Origin: Agriotes lineatus
Taxonomy: Eukaryota; Arthropoda; Insecta; Coleoptera; Elateridae
Assembly: GCA_940337035.1 (NCBI GenBank)
Contig: OW679197.1
Span: 56,999,903-57,063,902 of the forward strand
Length of the DNA: 64,000 nt
Direction: 5' to 3'
Positions 12,176 through 23,465 of this stretch are shown here, one piece after another. Each line of letters begins with the position of its first letter. The first letter of the stretch is position 1. Under the pieces are notes generated by a model that saw nothing but the letters and a program-made list of their open reading frames with translations, did not search any database and was not told the DNA's origin. The position numbers and the translations under genes are program-made.

Positions 12176-13265
12176 TACTATTTGGCACGCTGGATGGTTT
12201 GATTATAATATTACATGTTATAAAAATTTTAAAATCATTCAAACTTTCTTTTAAAGCATATGGACGTTTATTATTGGCTGAACGAGTAGTTGACGCTTTA
12301 CCCAACTCTGACGTAATCAAACAAAATACTGAATAGAGTTTTTCGCCAGTAGTCGGGTATCATCGGAAAATTACGTATCTTTTGATTTTTATTAGAAATA
12401 AATATTAAATGATTAAAATTCCAATTCAATTTCTATCTAGTTAAAGAATTGTTGAGTGGCAATTCTTGTGTAAATAGAGCGGGAACAAAAAGCGGATTTT
12501 ATTGCGTTATAATTTGGTTTTGAATACATTATAATTTTGTTGCGCTATTATGGGCGGCACAACCTGGTAGTCGCCACGAAAGATAGTTCTGCGAAGCGAT
12601 TATGGTTTTTCTTCCTTTTAATGTTCACGAAATCATGCGTAACCTCTGGCTGTTACGCGGAAAAAATATTATTCGGCAATCTGCTGCACGATCGTTACTT
12701 GTACTTATCCTGCTTTGTGTCACACGCACTTACTGGGAAGCTAATTTGCACCAAATTAATGTGGGAAAAATTCGTAAAAAACTGGCTCTCCGATTTCGAA
12801 AAATCGAGTTCGTAACACATACTTAACACTGACTGCTCAAATTTTACAAATTACAACCAGCTACTCACACCAGGACAGTATTGAAACATTGAAAGCTATT
12901 TTAAATTCTTTTTAAAAATCTTAAATTTAATCAAATTAAAGAAAGCAAAGCCTGTGACAAACGGAATACCTGCTTGAAAGCAGAATGGGTGACATAAAGA
13001 TCTAAATATCTGTAAGAATCAAGTCAAAATTGTGAGAAAGTGGCACATGCACGTATCGTTTGCCAGACGTATCTCATTAACATGGAAAAACCAGAACAAA
13101 TTGTTAAAAATCATAAGACTTAAAAAAATCATAGCAAAAAAAGATAAATAAAAAGATGATAAAAAAAGAACAAGTAAAAGCAATAAAAGGATTGAAGGTT
13201 CCCAGAAATTATATAAAAGTCACGACAAACGAGTATTGAAGATCGAGACAAATTCTTCTTGAAAT
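12176..13265. other. AT-rich spacer
   Basis: Two overlapping plus-strand ORFs of 92 and 74 codons at 12537-12826 lie in different frames and resemble no family. I treat them as chance ORFs. The 13100-13260 part is A-rich and may already be old LINE sequence. Confidence 0.35.
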
Positions 13266-14068
13266 TATAATATACCGAAACATGGAAAGACGAAACAATG
13301 CCAAGAGAGTGGGAAATCGGCATAACACTTTCAATATACGTATGTATAAGAAAGGAGACAACAGGAATTTCAACCATTATCGAGGTATTACACGTATGAA
13401 TACAACACCGAAACTCATAGAAGAAAGATTGAGAAGAGAAATAGAGCCAATACTATCAGAGCCCAGAGTGGATTCCGAAAAGGGAGAATCACACAAGAAC
13501 ATGTATTTGCATTAAAAGAAACTATAAACAGAATTCCATCAAGAGCACTAACAGCCTATTTAGAGTTCATAGCCATGTAAAAACTTTGGATAGAGTACCG
13601 AGAACCAAAGTATGGAAATGTTTAAAATAAAGGTTAATAAAAAACCGATTAGAGTGACCAAATGTCTGTACAAAGAAAACAGAAACAAGGAATAAGACAA
13701 GGAGGCAGCTTAAGTCTTTCATTGTTCATCACTTTTATAGAGGAGTCAATTCGAGAAGAAAAGCAAAGAGTAATCATTACATAATGGATATAGAAATATG
13801 GAAAGGATACCGTCTGCGAATACGTCTTTGTAGTTGACGTTGTAATAACAGCGGGAGGCGAAAAGGATTTGGAAGAATTTCACAGAAGTGTTGACAAAGA
13901 GTAGAATGAAAATGAATAAAGCGAAGACAAATGTTATAGTAATATTTGAAGAAAAGAAAGAAATAGAAGTCACACTTGAAAGAGATCTGATATTACAAGT
14001 CAACAATTTTCAATATTTGGGAGTAACATTCAAAGAATAAAAAAAACACGAGATTGATTTGTGTAATA
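13266..14068 (+). pseudogene. LINE reverse transcriptase relic, first part
   Basis: The plus strand carries a decayed RT. An N-terminal block reads RMYKKGDNRNFNHYRGIT, the conserved P-YKKGD..NYRGI signature of RTE-like LINEs. After many stops a further block near 13975-14035 reads NNFQYLGVTFKE, the post-catalytic FKYLG motif. Frameshifts and stops are scattered throughout and the catalytic Asp motifs are not readable. The relic is interrupted at 14069 by a mariner-type element and resumes at 14510. The two halves join naturally in order, which dates the mariner insertion after the LINE. Confidence 0.7.
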
Positions 14069-14509
14069 CGAGGATTGTTCAATAGAAACACGTTTAGAAG
14101 CTGTAACATAATTGCTATTACCTAAATTTAAAGAAAAATGTCCGTTAACATTAAGGTATGAGTCCCACCGTTGTACTAATCTGTAGATTCCCTGTTGGTA
14201 AAATTCTTACTGCTGTTGACGATACTATTCTCTAATGGTCTCTGCATTTCAGTATCCGAAGTGAATCGCTGCTCCTTTAGTGACTGTTTCGATCGACCAA
14301 AGACGTAAAATTGGTAATAAGAGTATGAATAATGAAATGAACACTTCCTATACTGATCCTCATACTGCTCATCCTTTCTGGCAGTTATCTGACTTTAATG
14401 CGTCTATTTGCACGTAAAGCAATGCCCACCCTCACTAATACGTCAATAAACAATTTCATTAACTGCATTTCCTACACAATCCAAACGTGTTTCTATTGAA
14501 CAATCCTCG
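14069..14509 (-). mobile_element. Deletion-derivative mariner-type transposon
   Basis: 441 bp bounded by 27-bp perfect terminal inverted repeats that begin CGAGGATTGTTCAATAG. The left flank is TA, as expected for Tc1/mariner insertion. The right flank is TT, best explained as a mutated TA. Inside, the minus strand encodes only the C-terminal part of a mariner transposase, so the catalytic domain is mostly deleted. It sits inside the plus-strand LINE relic. Mariner elements move by cut-and-paste and deleted copies like this one depend on transposase supplied elsewhere. Confidence 0.8.
14128..14306 (-). pseudogene. Mariner transposase C-terminal remnant
   Basis: Minus-strand reading starts YVFGRSKQSLKEQRF, followed by DTEMQ and later NFTNRE, to a final stop at 14128-14130. 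This corresponds to the conserved end of mariner transposases (LFG.LK..L.G.RF....EV...F...G...L..RW..C). One in-frame stop lies after the NFTNRE block. The catalytic DD(34)D motif and the N-terminal DNA-binding helix-turn-helix are absent. Confidence 0.7.
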
Positions 14510-15084
14510 TTGAATAGAGAAGGTGAACAGAGCGTATTAGGTACTACATAAGAGACTTATAAATAAGAAAGAGATAACGAAGCAAACGAAGATGAAAATT
14601 TACAAAGCTATGTACGTATATACCAATCCTCATGTACGGATGTGAGTCGTGAGTGTTATCTCAGCGGCGAAAATAAAACATCTAACACGAATAAAAGCGC
14701 TTACAAATCTATAGATAGAAATAGAAACAAACGCATAGAAGAAGGAGTAAGAATTAAATCTATGGAAACATTTATCAAATAAAGACAGCCTGCTTGGTGG
14801 AGACACCCACAAAGAATGAAAAGTACAACTCAGATGAAAGAAGATGTGGGAACCCAAAGCCCAAGAAAACAAGAAGAAATGGAAGACCAACACAGACCTG
14901 GGGCAATATCATAGAGAAAACTCGTAGAGAAAAAGAGATCATTTGGTTAGAAGCGGAAAAGATAGCACACAATAGAAAAGACTGGAATAAGTTTATGAAG
15001 ATTAAATTAATATGTGATGTTTTAAACGCTTATGCCCTTTGGATAGAAAGGGATTCAGATTATATATATGGCTTCTTGTGTTGA
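14510..15084 (+). pseudogene. LINE reverse transcriptase relic, second part
   Basis: Continuation of the LINE relic across the mariner insertion. Early on, KMKIYKAMY and YGCES-like residues appear with frameshifts. The final 96-codon frame (14794-15084) contains RRNGRPTQTWGNII and WLEAEKIAHNRKDWNKF. This is the diagnostic C-terminus of RTE-like insect LINE proteins (GRP..TW...I, then W..A...A.DR..W). It meets the minus-strand LINE relic tail-to-tail at about 15085. Confidence 0.7.
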
Positions 15085-15948
15085 CTAAAATCATTCTCGG
15101 GCGACCTCGTTTGCGCTTGTACGATAGTATGGTTTCCATTTAATCGATTGATTTGGAAGCCTGATCGCACCAATCCCTTTGGCTTCTTTCTATATTTTCA
15201 ATTATGTCGTAGTCTACACCCAGTATCTTTCTATTTATATATTTCCTACCCTTTCGTTTCCACGTCATTCATACATTTCTGTTTTCCAATTTTTGGTCGT
15301 AAATATGTATATTTTTCACAAATCCTCCATTTGTCCCACAATATTTAATTATTTCGTCTGCCCTACATTTAATTCCACCCCTATTTTCCATATTCTTCTC
15401 TTAGATTTTTCATCATGTATTCTATATCATCCTCCTAGCACAAGAGTGCTATAAAGACCGGATCTTTGGAAATTTGTAACGTATCCAAGTATCTTCTCTA
15501 ATCTTCATCCCCACCGCTTCATTCTTTTCTTCCCGGCATTCAATGTTTTGTCTATAGAGATCTTAAATTACGTGGGAGATATCAATGTCTCATACCTTTA
15601 TTTACCTTGAAAGCTGGTACAAGTTTCGCTTAAACATCTATTGTTGCTGTTTGGTATTTATACTTATAGGTACATTACGAATCTGACTAACGTATTGCAT
15701 ATATTGCTGCTATAAAGTACCTCCCATAGTTTTCTTAGCGGTATATTATTGTAAGCTTTTGAAATGTCTATAAATACTTTCTGTGTTATTTATGGGAGGC
15801 CGAATAGGTTATCCAGATATGATCTCTCAGCTCTAAAGCTATTCTGTTCTTCAGCTACTTCCTTTTCATATGATCGTTCCAGAAGATTCTCTACTATTGG
15901 ATCATATACTTTATTGACAGTCTGATATGTCTCTATAGTTTTCACATA
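15085..15948 (-). pseudogene. Minus-strand LINE reverse transcriptase relic, C-terminal part
   Basis: Read on the minus strand, 15905-15700 gives a decayed RT core: YDPIVENLLERSYEKEVAEE, then NSFRAERSYLDNLF (the NGFR..RS.D..F motif) and VFIDISKAYNNIPLRKLW (the catalytic IDF.KAYD.VP..LW motif; its first Asp is kept). Near 15095-15115 RKRGRP marks the C-terminus. Stops and frameshifts are frequent. It is interrupted at 15949 by a MITE and resumes beyond 16180. Confidence 0.7.
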
Positions 15949-16178
15949 ACGTATGTCCCGTAAGTTTTGAGAAAAAATATTAACAGCTATATTTTATGTT
16001 GCATTAATTTTATATTAAATTCAACTAGAAGTAATTATTTCTACAGCTATATATAATAGAATTATATGCTTAAACTACGGATAACGGTCCATGTTCTTCA
16101 ACGCCAACCAGACTGAAAGCATTTTTCCTATCATAAGCTACAACGGATTTTTTTTCTCAAAACTTATGGGACATACGT
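15949..16178. mobile_element. Mariner-like MITE, 230 bp
   Basis: Terminal inverted repeats of about 30 bp, ACGTATGTCCC then (G/A)TAAGTTTTGAGA, at 15949-15978 and 16148-16178, flanked on both sides by TA. The interior is AT-rich and has no ORF. It splits the minus-strand LINE relic, so it inserted later. Confidence 0.8.
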
Positions 16179-16180
16179 TA

Positions 16181-16500
16181 TACCTCTTCGGCCTTTCTTA
16201 TGAATAGCTGGTATCTGTCCTCTCTACCATTTCTCTGATATGATGTGTCTATTTATGCGTTCCTTTCGTCCTTTATCAACTCAATTGGTATTTTCTTTTG
16301 CCCTGGAGCTTTATTTTTCATGTTTCCCAATACATTTTGCTACTGGATCTACGGTGAGCGCTATATATTTTGTTTCTTGCTCTCTATGTTCCGGTTGTAT
16401 ATGTCTTCAGACTCAGTTCTATCTTTCGTCAACAGGCTGTCGTGGTAATCTTTCGTACCATTTTCTATGCATTTGTTTTCCCATGCTTCTTGTTTATTTT
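16181..16500 (-). pseudogene. Minus-strand LINE reverse transcriptase relic, N-terminal part
   Basis: The minus strand reads MKNKAPGQKKIPIELIK near 16320-16270, matching the (M)KNGKAPG.DGIP.EL.K block that begins RTE-like RT domains. It then continues toward an IRKA-like stretch before the MITE. This is the upstream half of the relic at 15085-15948; together they were one insertion. Confidence 0.65.
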
Positions 16501-16553
16501 TTAAAATTGAAAAACAAATGAAGACAGTCGTAAAATTATGACACTTTAGTTTT

Positions 16554-16734
16554 GTGTGTAGCTCTACAAAAAAAAAGTTTGAAACTTCTCATGAAACCAA
16601 TATTTCAAATTACCGCCAAATCAACTCCAGTATACTACAAGGTAGCGTTCTAGGACTCCTCCTTTATCTAATATGCTATACCTTTGATACACCACCCATA
16701 GAAACTACTTACTATCAAGCTATGAATATCTATT
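16554..16734 (+). pseudogene. Jockey-like reverse transcriptase fragment
   Basis: A short plus frame contains SSILQGSVLGLLLYLICYTF, corresponding to the GVPQGSVLGPLLYL motif of Jockey-type polymerases (first residues changed), and then TTYYQAMNIY where FADDTA is expected. The catalytic Asp pair is lost. It is cut at 16735 by the hAT-like element. Confidence 0.55.
16727..16734 (+). repeat. Probable 8-bp target duplication, left
   Basis: TATCTATT matches TACCTATA at the other end (17642-17649) in 6 of 8 positions. Confidence 0.5.
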
Positions 16735-17641
16735 CAGAGCTAGGCTGTAATTAATTACTTTATAATTAAATTACTAATTAAATTCCTTTGTGTTGATCTG
16801 CCTTGAAATTAAATTACTTTTCAAAATACCGTAATTGTAATTGGTAATTGCAATTTTTGTTAAAAAATACTTGACAATTACTTTTTGAAAGTAATTAACT
16901 ACTATATTGAATTACTCAATTACTTTTGAGTAATTATATTACTCTAAAGTATTTCAATACTTGTGATAATTGAAATTACTCGTGGTAATTGAATTACCAA
17001 AAAGTCTACTAAATTATTGGCCTCGATAGTGGCCAAAATGCAAAAAAATAAGATAATGCTTTATTAATTTTCATGTTACTCAAATTGTAATAAGACATTC
17101 CTGAAGCAAATATACGTATAATTTATGATTTCCAATGACTAGTCGTATAACATGTAGTTTTGTGCACGAGCAAAAGGATATTTGGTGCAGGCGCGTATGT
17201 TTGTAGATGAGATGTGCATGTGTTCTGTCTTCTGTAGTGTAGGTTGTGCAGGATGTAACATTATAGTTTTCTAATAATTATTATGTAAGAAGCGAAAAAT
17301 AGGTTGGCGACAAATGCAGTGTTAATTTTTTCTATAACAATTGACAACAAATAGCTCCATTATGGAATATTGGTTCATAATAATTATTTATTAATTTTAA
17401 TTTGCTTGTTTAAAAGGATGCACTAGCACATGGCTATCTAAATACTACTAAACACAAATACGACAATTTCTAGTGAAAGGAACTTAAAAAGTAATTTATG
17501 TTGTGCAATTACAGTTACCAGGTAATTATTGAATTACTATTTTATTTGAGTAATTGAAAATCTGGAAATTAAAGTACTTCATTGGGCGGTAATTGGTAAT
17601 TTGTAATTAACTACTTTTTTAGAGTAATTTGTCCAGCTCTG
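16735..17641. mobile_element. hAT-like non-autonomous element, 907 bp
   Basis: Ends begin CAGAGCTAGG and, inverted, CAGAGCTGGA. Subterminal regions are packed with GTAATTA-type repeats on both sides. There is no transposase ORF. An imperfect 8-bp flanking duplication fits hAT insertion. It lies in the Jockey-like fragment. Confidence 0.65.
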
Positions 17642-17719
17642 TACCTATATTATAGAATATCATATTATTCCAGGTCAGGGTAGATTGTATATATCTAATT
17701 AAATAAATTAGAAAGAGGG

Positions 17720-18240
17720 CGCGTGTTTAAATTGCAGACATTCAGCACGAATTTCTAAATGCGGGTTGACAAACACCGTGGAAGGGTGCAAATCCGGGCG
17801 GCCGCAGCCCACCAGAAACCCACAAGGTGATACTAATGCATTTCCAGCATTTGCGGCCGGTCCATTTTTTACTCGTCTCCATTTTTCCGATACAAATGTT
17901 TCGGATTAAACTCCATAATACGACAGCGAATCATCATGACAATAAAATATTATTCCAGGCTCCTTTAAGATAGAAATCTTGGACCTCGGGCGGATCTGCA
18001 CCAGAGCATGCAGTGTTTATTCGATACAGCTGATGCGAGGGGCTGCACCCCAGGTATGTGTGTACAGGCGTGTGTGAACAATAACAGCACACGCTTTCAA
18101 AGGAGTAAAAAATGGTAAATAATGGCGGGGCATGTGGCCATCCGCAACCCCTGTCTTAATGATTTCGCTGATTTTCCGACTGCGATTGACGGATTATGCC
18201 TGTGTCACTAGTTTCAAATTTGGCGCGAATTTAGGTGTAT
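17720..18240. promoter_or_regulatory. GC-raised island, candidate cis-regulatory module
   Basis: CpG-containing sequence (for example GGGCGGCCGCAGCCC at about 17797-17811) without a credible ORF, standing out between repeat-rich AT DNA. Regulatory function is inferred from composition and from the similar islands elsewhere. Confidence 0.3.
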
Positions 18241-19175
18241 CTACTATTTAAAGAGCATGTATGTAAATGAACAACTTAAATATATACATATTTTTGGTTT
18301 GTATCATGGAATAGAAAGTCTATTTTTAAAGTGTCTGCGAAATACGTCTGGTTCATTAAAATTGTATACCTAGAGAAATATTTTTTAATATTGGCTCCCT
18401 GCTGGTCACGAGCAAAGCACAAATTTTAAACAAGTCAAAAATATTGATTAAATACTTTTGCATCTATACATATCGCATCAAATATTCCAATGATACTGAT
18501 TTTAATTTGCATATTTTAGCACTTTTATGCATATAAATACATCTAATGTATTTTGCAAGTGGATATAATCATGCATATTTTAAGAAATAAGTGCATATTG
18601 CGCATATACATGAGTTTATTTGTTACTTTTGTGCACTTAAATCCTATTTTGGTCATGAGGATATAAAGGTGACAGTTAGACAAAATAATGTCCCCAGAAG
18701 ATATTTGCTATGATTTTTGGCAACTTTAAAAGTACTTGGGGGTTACTTAATTGTAAATTAACCTGTTAGTTGTCTGTATTTAATCTCTGCTCTTCAAATA
18801 AAAGGATTGGAACGCATAGTTCCTGAGATAATATTCGGTAACTGTCATAAAGACTACCTCTTAAGGACAATAAAAATAACTTGGTGTTTTCTGGCAATTA
18901 CTTGTCTATGTGCTTATAGCTAACCACTTTTACCCTTGGGTGTCGAGAATCATTCATTCTCTATAGAAGTGCTAGGGTGGTAATGGGCAGCGACTTATAC
19001 TACGACCTTCATATTCAGATACACTGTGCATTCAGTGAGTGATCTAAGTGTATATGTTCGTGTGCAACCTTATTACTCTAGCTTATAGAACAATTTTCAG
19101 AGAAACATTTAATATTTCAAGATTGTTGAGCAGTAGCGTGAGGCCAGTTTAATTTATTGCTAATACGGTTTATAA
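18241..19175. other. AT-rich spacer with TGCATAT-rich segment
   Basis: No gene. Between about 18440 and 18620 the word TGCATAT or ATGCATAT recurs several times on both strands, suggesting an old AT-rich repeat. No ends were found. Confidence 0.4.
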
Positions 19176-19590
19176 GATCGTTTTTGCTGATAGTACCTTT
19201 TCAATAAAAAATCAGTGAGCTCACCTTTCATTTACAATGTTGATACAAAATAAAGTAACACAGCTGAGTGCACACAGCGTTAGCATATCCATTGCTCACA
19301 TTTCTATATGTCGATACTGATTACCTTTTCAAGGAAGCAAAAATACAGTCTGTACACTAGTACACTATTGGATATCGATTTTCATCGATAATAATCAGTA
19401 AGGATTCTTTTTTATTTTCAATATTGATACAAAATATAGTAACACAGCTGATTGCACACAGAATTAGCATATCCGTTATTTATATTTCTATATGTAGATA
19501 CTGATTTCGTCTTGAAGAGAGCAAAATACAGCCGGATTCAGTTAGTACAGCATTAAATAACGATTTTTGCCAATAATAATCGGTAGAGAC
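19176..19590. repeat. Tandem repeat, about 184-197 bp unit, two copies plus a partial
   Basis: Two adjacent diverged copies, anchored by TTGATACAAAATA at 19240 and 19424, share GTAACACAGCTGA, GCACACAG, TAGCATATCC and TTTCTATATG in the same order. A third partial copy follows from about 19560 (CGATTTTTGCCAATAATAAT). The copies differ by substitutions and small indels, so the duplication is old. Confidence 0.7.
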
Positions 19591-19739
19591 AGTACAGCAA
19601 TCCATGCAGATAGAACAAAATGACTTGTCAGATTTATTCATTCATATATCTTTGAAGTTCTTAACAGAAGCTTGATATTGCAATTATTAATTTTTAAAAA
19701 CGCAGATAGAACATTATAAATCCTCAAATGGTTTAATGC

Positions 19740-20560
19740 TTTGTTTGTGTAGGTGTTATTCTTTAAAATGTTCGCTAAAAACGTTACTAAAACAACGGAG
19801 ATTGAAAGAGGGTGGCCACAGCCACCCCAAAACAAGTTTGCAAAATTCATGGCGCAATCGAAAGTGTGTTATTTCATACCCATCCTCACCCCGTGAAAGG
19901 GAAATCCACAGCCGCTGCCTTAATTGCAAGCGCATTAAACCCTTGCACCGGAAGTGCGCTAAAAATGCAGGACAAATAAGCAGCCGAGATCGGGTGTCGC
20001 GAAAAAAACGTGCAGCTCGTGTGGCGCAGGTTGCCATTGGCTACCCTTCGAGGGCTGAAATTTTATACCCGGTCATACCTGAAGGGTTCTTATAAAAATG
20101 TACATATAAAACGCGTTAGGTCGCGCACGCGTACGCCCGTTTTACATAATATCGATAGAGATATGGGCGGGCTACGCTTGCGCCATGCAAACTACCCCTT
20201 TACATCTGCATACGGTAAAAAATAGGGATGGCGGACCGTTAGCGCGCAAAAACCGATCCGCGCCCGGAGAACTCCGGGGCGCAGGGCGCGGGCTCCGGTG
20301 AGGTCTGCGTCCCTTATTTGACTAGCGAACGCAGCTTCTGCTTTAATGTTTGCGAGGGTGGCATACATTCGCCCTGTGAAATTATCGGTGCTAAAATCAA
20401 ACCTACCGTTTCGAGAAATATCACTCGGGCAAACCCGGACGGATGCTTGTTATGAGGTTTTAAAGGGATTGTTGGTCGTCTTTAAACGCAGGAGCTTTTT
20501 TTCATATTTAGATAAATTTAAAACACACTATGCTATATAGAAATCTGATATAAACCTTTC
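19740..20560. promoter_or_regulatory. GC-raised island, candidate cis-regulatory module
   Basis: A CpG-rich core at 20100-20330 contains a GC hairpin (about 20258-20283, arms GCGCCCGGA/TCCGGGGCGC with one bulge). ORFs of 119 and 93 codons overlap on opposite strands, have no recognisable family, and I treat them as incidental. An unidentified exon is not excluded. Confidence 0.3.
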
Positions 20561-21440
20561 AGGTCCACTTAAAACTGTATTTGCCTCCCAAATACAGATC
20601 AAAGATAGAAATATTAACAGCCACTGCTGTTGCATTTTTAGATTTTTCAATTATAGAAAACGGTCTTCTTTAGTCAAAATGTTGGCTTTACGATTTAAAT
20701 AAAGTACAAAATGTTAAAGGCATTAAATAATTGTCCATTATTTGATTCAAATACTATTTGTAGAAAGGAATAATAGAAGAACATCTTAACGTTTTTACAT
20801 TAAAACTGCTTTTAATTAATGGTATTTTGATATTGCATGGTTGAGTTGTCTGTAGTCAGTTTAGTCTGTTCTATCCATTATCATCCCGTTCTCAATCAAT
20901 TGTATTTATATAACATCTAGAATTTTAAAAACCCACTTTTTTCTAGTACTTTATTTTATGCCCACAGAAATTATGCCAAAATTACTTTTCTTGAAACAGT
21001 AAAACTAACTTTTCAAAAATACTTCTTTTTAAGTATACGTTGTTGCCACATGAGTTACATTTGAATCATATCGATTTGTAGGTAGTCGAAATGCTGCAGA
21101 TGTCAATGTTTGGGACTAGATTTTGTTCTGTGGGTGGCATCAGAGTTAGCCATTACTATTATTGATATTATAGTATTTATTTCAACGAGCTAATTGTTTG
21201 TCTCGTAGTTTGACTATAAATATTATTACTTTAAGAAAATCCGCTACATCTAGAGTTGGGGCAAAGTCTGAATAACCGGTGATACATGATGCTTCAGATT
21301 TAGTATAATTGTTATATGATACTGAAACTTTAGTTTTAGTATCATTGCTACATGATACTACCATGCCGTCTTGAGTCTGATTGCTACATGGTACAACTAA
21401 CTGCTGACTTGATTCCCTTACTTCATCTATCTTGTCGGGC
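20561..21440. other. AT-rich spacer with short tandem similarity
   Basis: No gene. At 21290-21400 the word TTAGTAT(C/A)ATTG(C/T)TA(C/T)ATGATACT occurs in two to three imperfect copies. Confidence 0.4.
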
Positions 21441-21690
21441 TAGAGTCATGAAAAATTAAGAACTATTACCCAGGCCCGGGTTCGATCCCCGAAGACTACA
21501 CCGGAATTTTAAAATGGCGTACGCTCTCCGGCTACCACGCTACCATTTGTGGTAGTCGTTAACCCCTAACAAGGGAACCCTTCCTCACTTTCGACGGGCA
21601 AGTCTAGCTACCTTCCCGGTTTAGGAGTAAAAGAGGCTCAAAAACCGCGACTTCGTGCTTAAAACAGGCCACTGCGCTAAAATAAGGGGA
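21441..21690 (+). repeat. SINE-like sequence with tRNA-type box B
   Basis: The T-arm GCCCGGGTTCGATCCCCGA (about 21474-21492) is a clear pol III box B. The box A side is degraded. A roughly 190-bp GC-raised body follows. It resembles, but is not clearly the same family as, the SINE at 552-870. Ends are uncertain. Confidence 0.5.
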
Positions 21691-21903
21691 AGAAGATGAA
21701 TAGAAATGTATTTATACAAGTGGAAAAAGCGGGCTATTATTGTACGCGATGTGAAAATTGTCAAGTCAAGTGCCATAACATTTTTGCACGTGTTGTATAC
21801 AACAATCGAATTTGCTTTGATGACCTTAAACAAATTCAAACGTTAAACTACATTGCAAAATAGCAAATTATATAGATTTTTTCGTTGACCGTTTATTTAT
21901 GGG

Positions 21904-21970
21904 TTTCATTAATGTATAGAAAATCGTCGATTAATGACCCTTATTAATGAATGATTTTCTATAAATGAAC
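21904..21970. repeat. Imperfect palindrome
   Basis: TTCATTAATGTATAGAAAAT and its near inverse (ending ATTTTCTATAAATGAAC) form arms of about 30 bp with a few mismatches. It lies just left of the foldback at 21986-22173. Confidence 0.6.
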
Positions 21971-21985
21971 GATTTTTAAAAATTT

Positions 21986-22173
21986 GTTTATGTTGATGGC
22001 ATTGTAAGTCTATGTCAAATTCGAGGTTAGCAGGTTAGTTTTGCGTCAGTTTTGACACAAACTTAGGCAAAACCTAACCTGCTAACCTCGAATTTGACAT
22101 ACAAACTGACGCAAAACCTAACCTGCTAACCTCGAATTTGACATAGACTTACAGTGCCACCAATATAAACAGT
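21986..22173. mobile_element. Foldback/MITE-like palindromic element
   Basis: Inverted arms begin GTTTAT-TTG-TGGCA-TGTA and continue through AGTCTATGTCAAATTCGAGG and TTAGCAGGTTAG. The right side carries the arm core twice in tandem (TAACCTGCTAACCTCGAATT at two places), so the hairpin has an internally duplicated right arm. No ORF is present. The core is shared with the palindrome at 47072-47324, defining a dispersed family. Confidence 0.65.
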
Positions 22174-22325
22174 GCCAACCTAAGAAAAAAAATCACAACC
22201 ATTTATGGTCACCCGCTACCATTAATGTCAAAACTTTAAGTGTCAAATTCTTTTCATGGAATCAAATTAGATTTTCTTCAAATTAATAATATACGATCAA
22301 CGGAAAAATATTGTAGCAAACTCAT

Positions 22326-22398
22326 ATGTTAATCAGCGATTAATAATCTCTACAATTAACGTTAAAATGTCTCGATTATTAATCGCTCTCATTAACAT
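22326..22398. repeat. Imperfect palindrome
   Basis: ATGTTAATCAGCGATTAATA and its near inverse (GATTATTAATCGCTC followed by TCATTAACAT) form arms of 23-25 bp around a 25-nt loop. Confidence 0.65.
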
Positions 22399-23465
22399 AC
22401 CTGTTTGTTAAATAACTATTTATAGAAAATATCATTTTAAAAAGGACATTAACTACCAAAGGTAAAAAATTATCTCTGGCAATTTCAGCCAAATTTATAC
22501 CTGATATGTTACTTTTCGTAACACTGATAGATGATAGTTCCGGCTTATGTATCGCTCATACATGATACAAGATACAAATCTATATCTGATACTTATCTCG
22601 GATACATGTATTAGAGATACTGTCCATATCTGGCTATTCTATACCTATACTGTATAGGTACTCGTTTTTAATGGTTAAGCTTTTACAAATGGTTTTATAT
22701 TTAGATGTAGGTGAGTTTGTGGTTGTATAGAAGGCCTGACTCTATTATAACTCTTAACTTGTTTTAAACAAATTCCTTTACCCTTCTTCTTCAGTTAATT
22801 ATTGAGTCTGATTTTGTACTACTGTTACTACTTATAGCTTTGATTGTAGTAAAACTGAGCGGATGTAAAAAAAATAATTGACACTAAACTTGATCTAAAC
22901 GAACAAATTTTTAGAAATAGAAATGGTGTTTTATTACACATGCAATCTGCCAATCATGTTGTTTTCCATGCTCTCGCCAAAATGAATATATTCAAAGAAG
23001 TTATATACAGTGCCCGCCAAAATCCATTGAACAATTTTAAAATGATGCAACAATTTATTACTACATGATGGTATATTATAATAATTTTCAGAAACAGGAG
23101 TTTATCTGTTGAATATATTTTGGATTAACTGGCCATTTCAAACCACTCGCTCTACTCTTTATATATTCCCAAGGGGAAAAATGTATTTTGTGGTGCAGTA
23201 TGGATTACTATTGTTGGATATTAGACGGTTTGGGAAACGTCGTCACGTAATTTGAATGATAGTTCATGATTTGTGGCACATATCATCATCTTGCTGAAAA
23301 CTATCATGATTTATCTCTTCTTCAATTTATGGTGGGTATAAAATGGTATCAAGTAAAATATGTGCAATGCTTCACTATTATCGAATGTAAAATTATCTCC
23401 AAATAGTACTCGTCTGATTATGATTTGTATCAAAGCAACTACCAAAGTATTCGTTTTGTTATTAC
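22399..23465. other. AT-rich spacer with GATAC-rich segment
   Basis: No gene. GATAC recurs several times at 22555-22620. CAGTGCCCGCCAAAA at about 23009 looks like one Tc1/mariner-type terminus, but no inverted partner was found. Confidence 0.35.

Noticed and set aside
15148..15454. Plus ORFs of 66 and 91 codons
   Set aside because: Shadows of the minus-strand LINE relic that occupies this region.
23009..23023. CAGTGCCCGCCAAAA as a Tc1/mariner end
   Set aside because: No inverted partner within several kb and no TA duplication could be confirmed.
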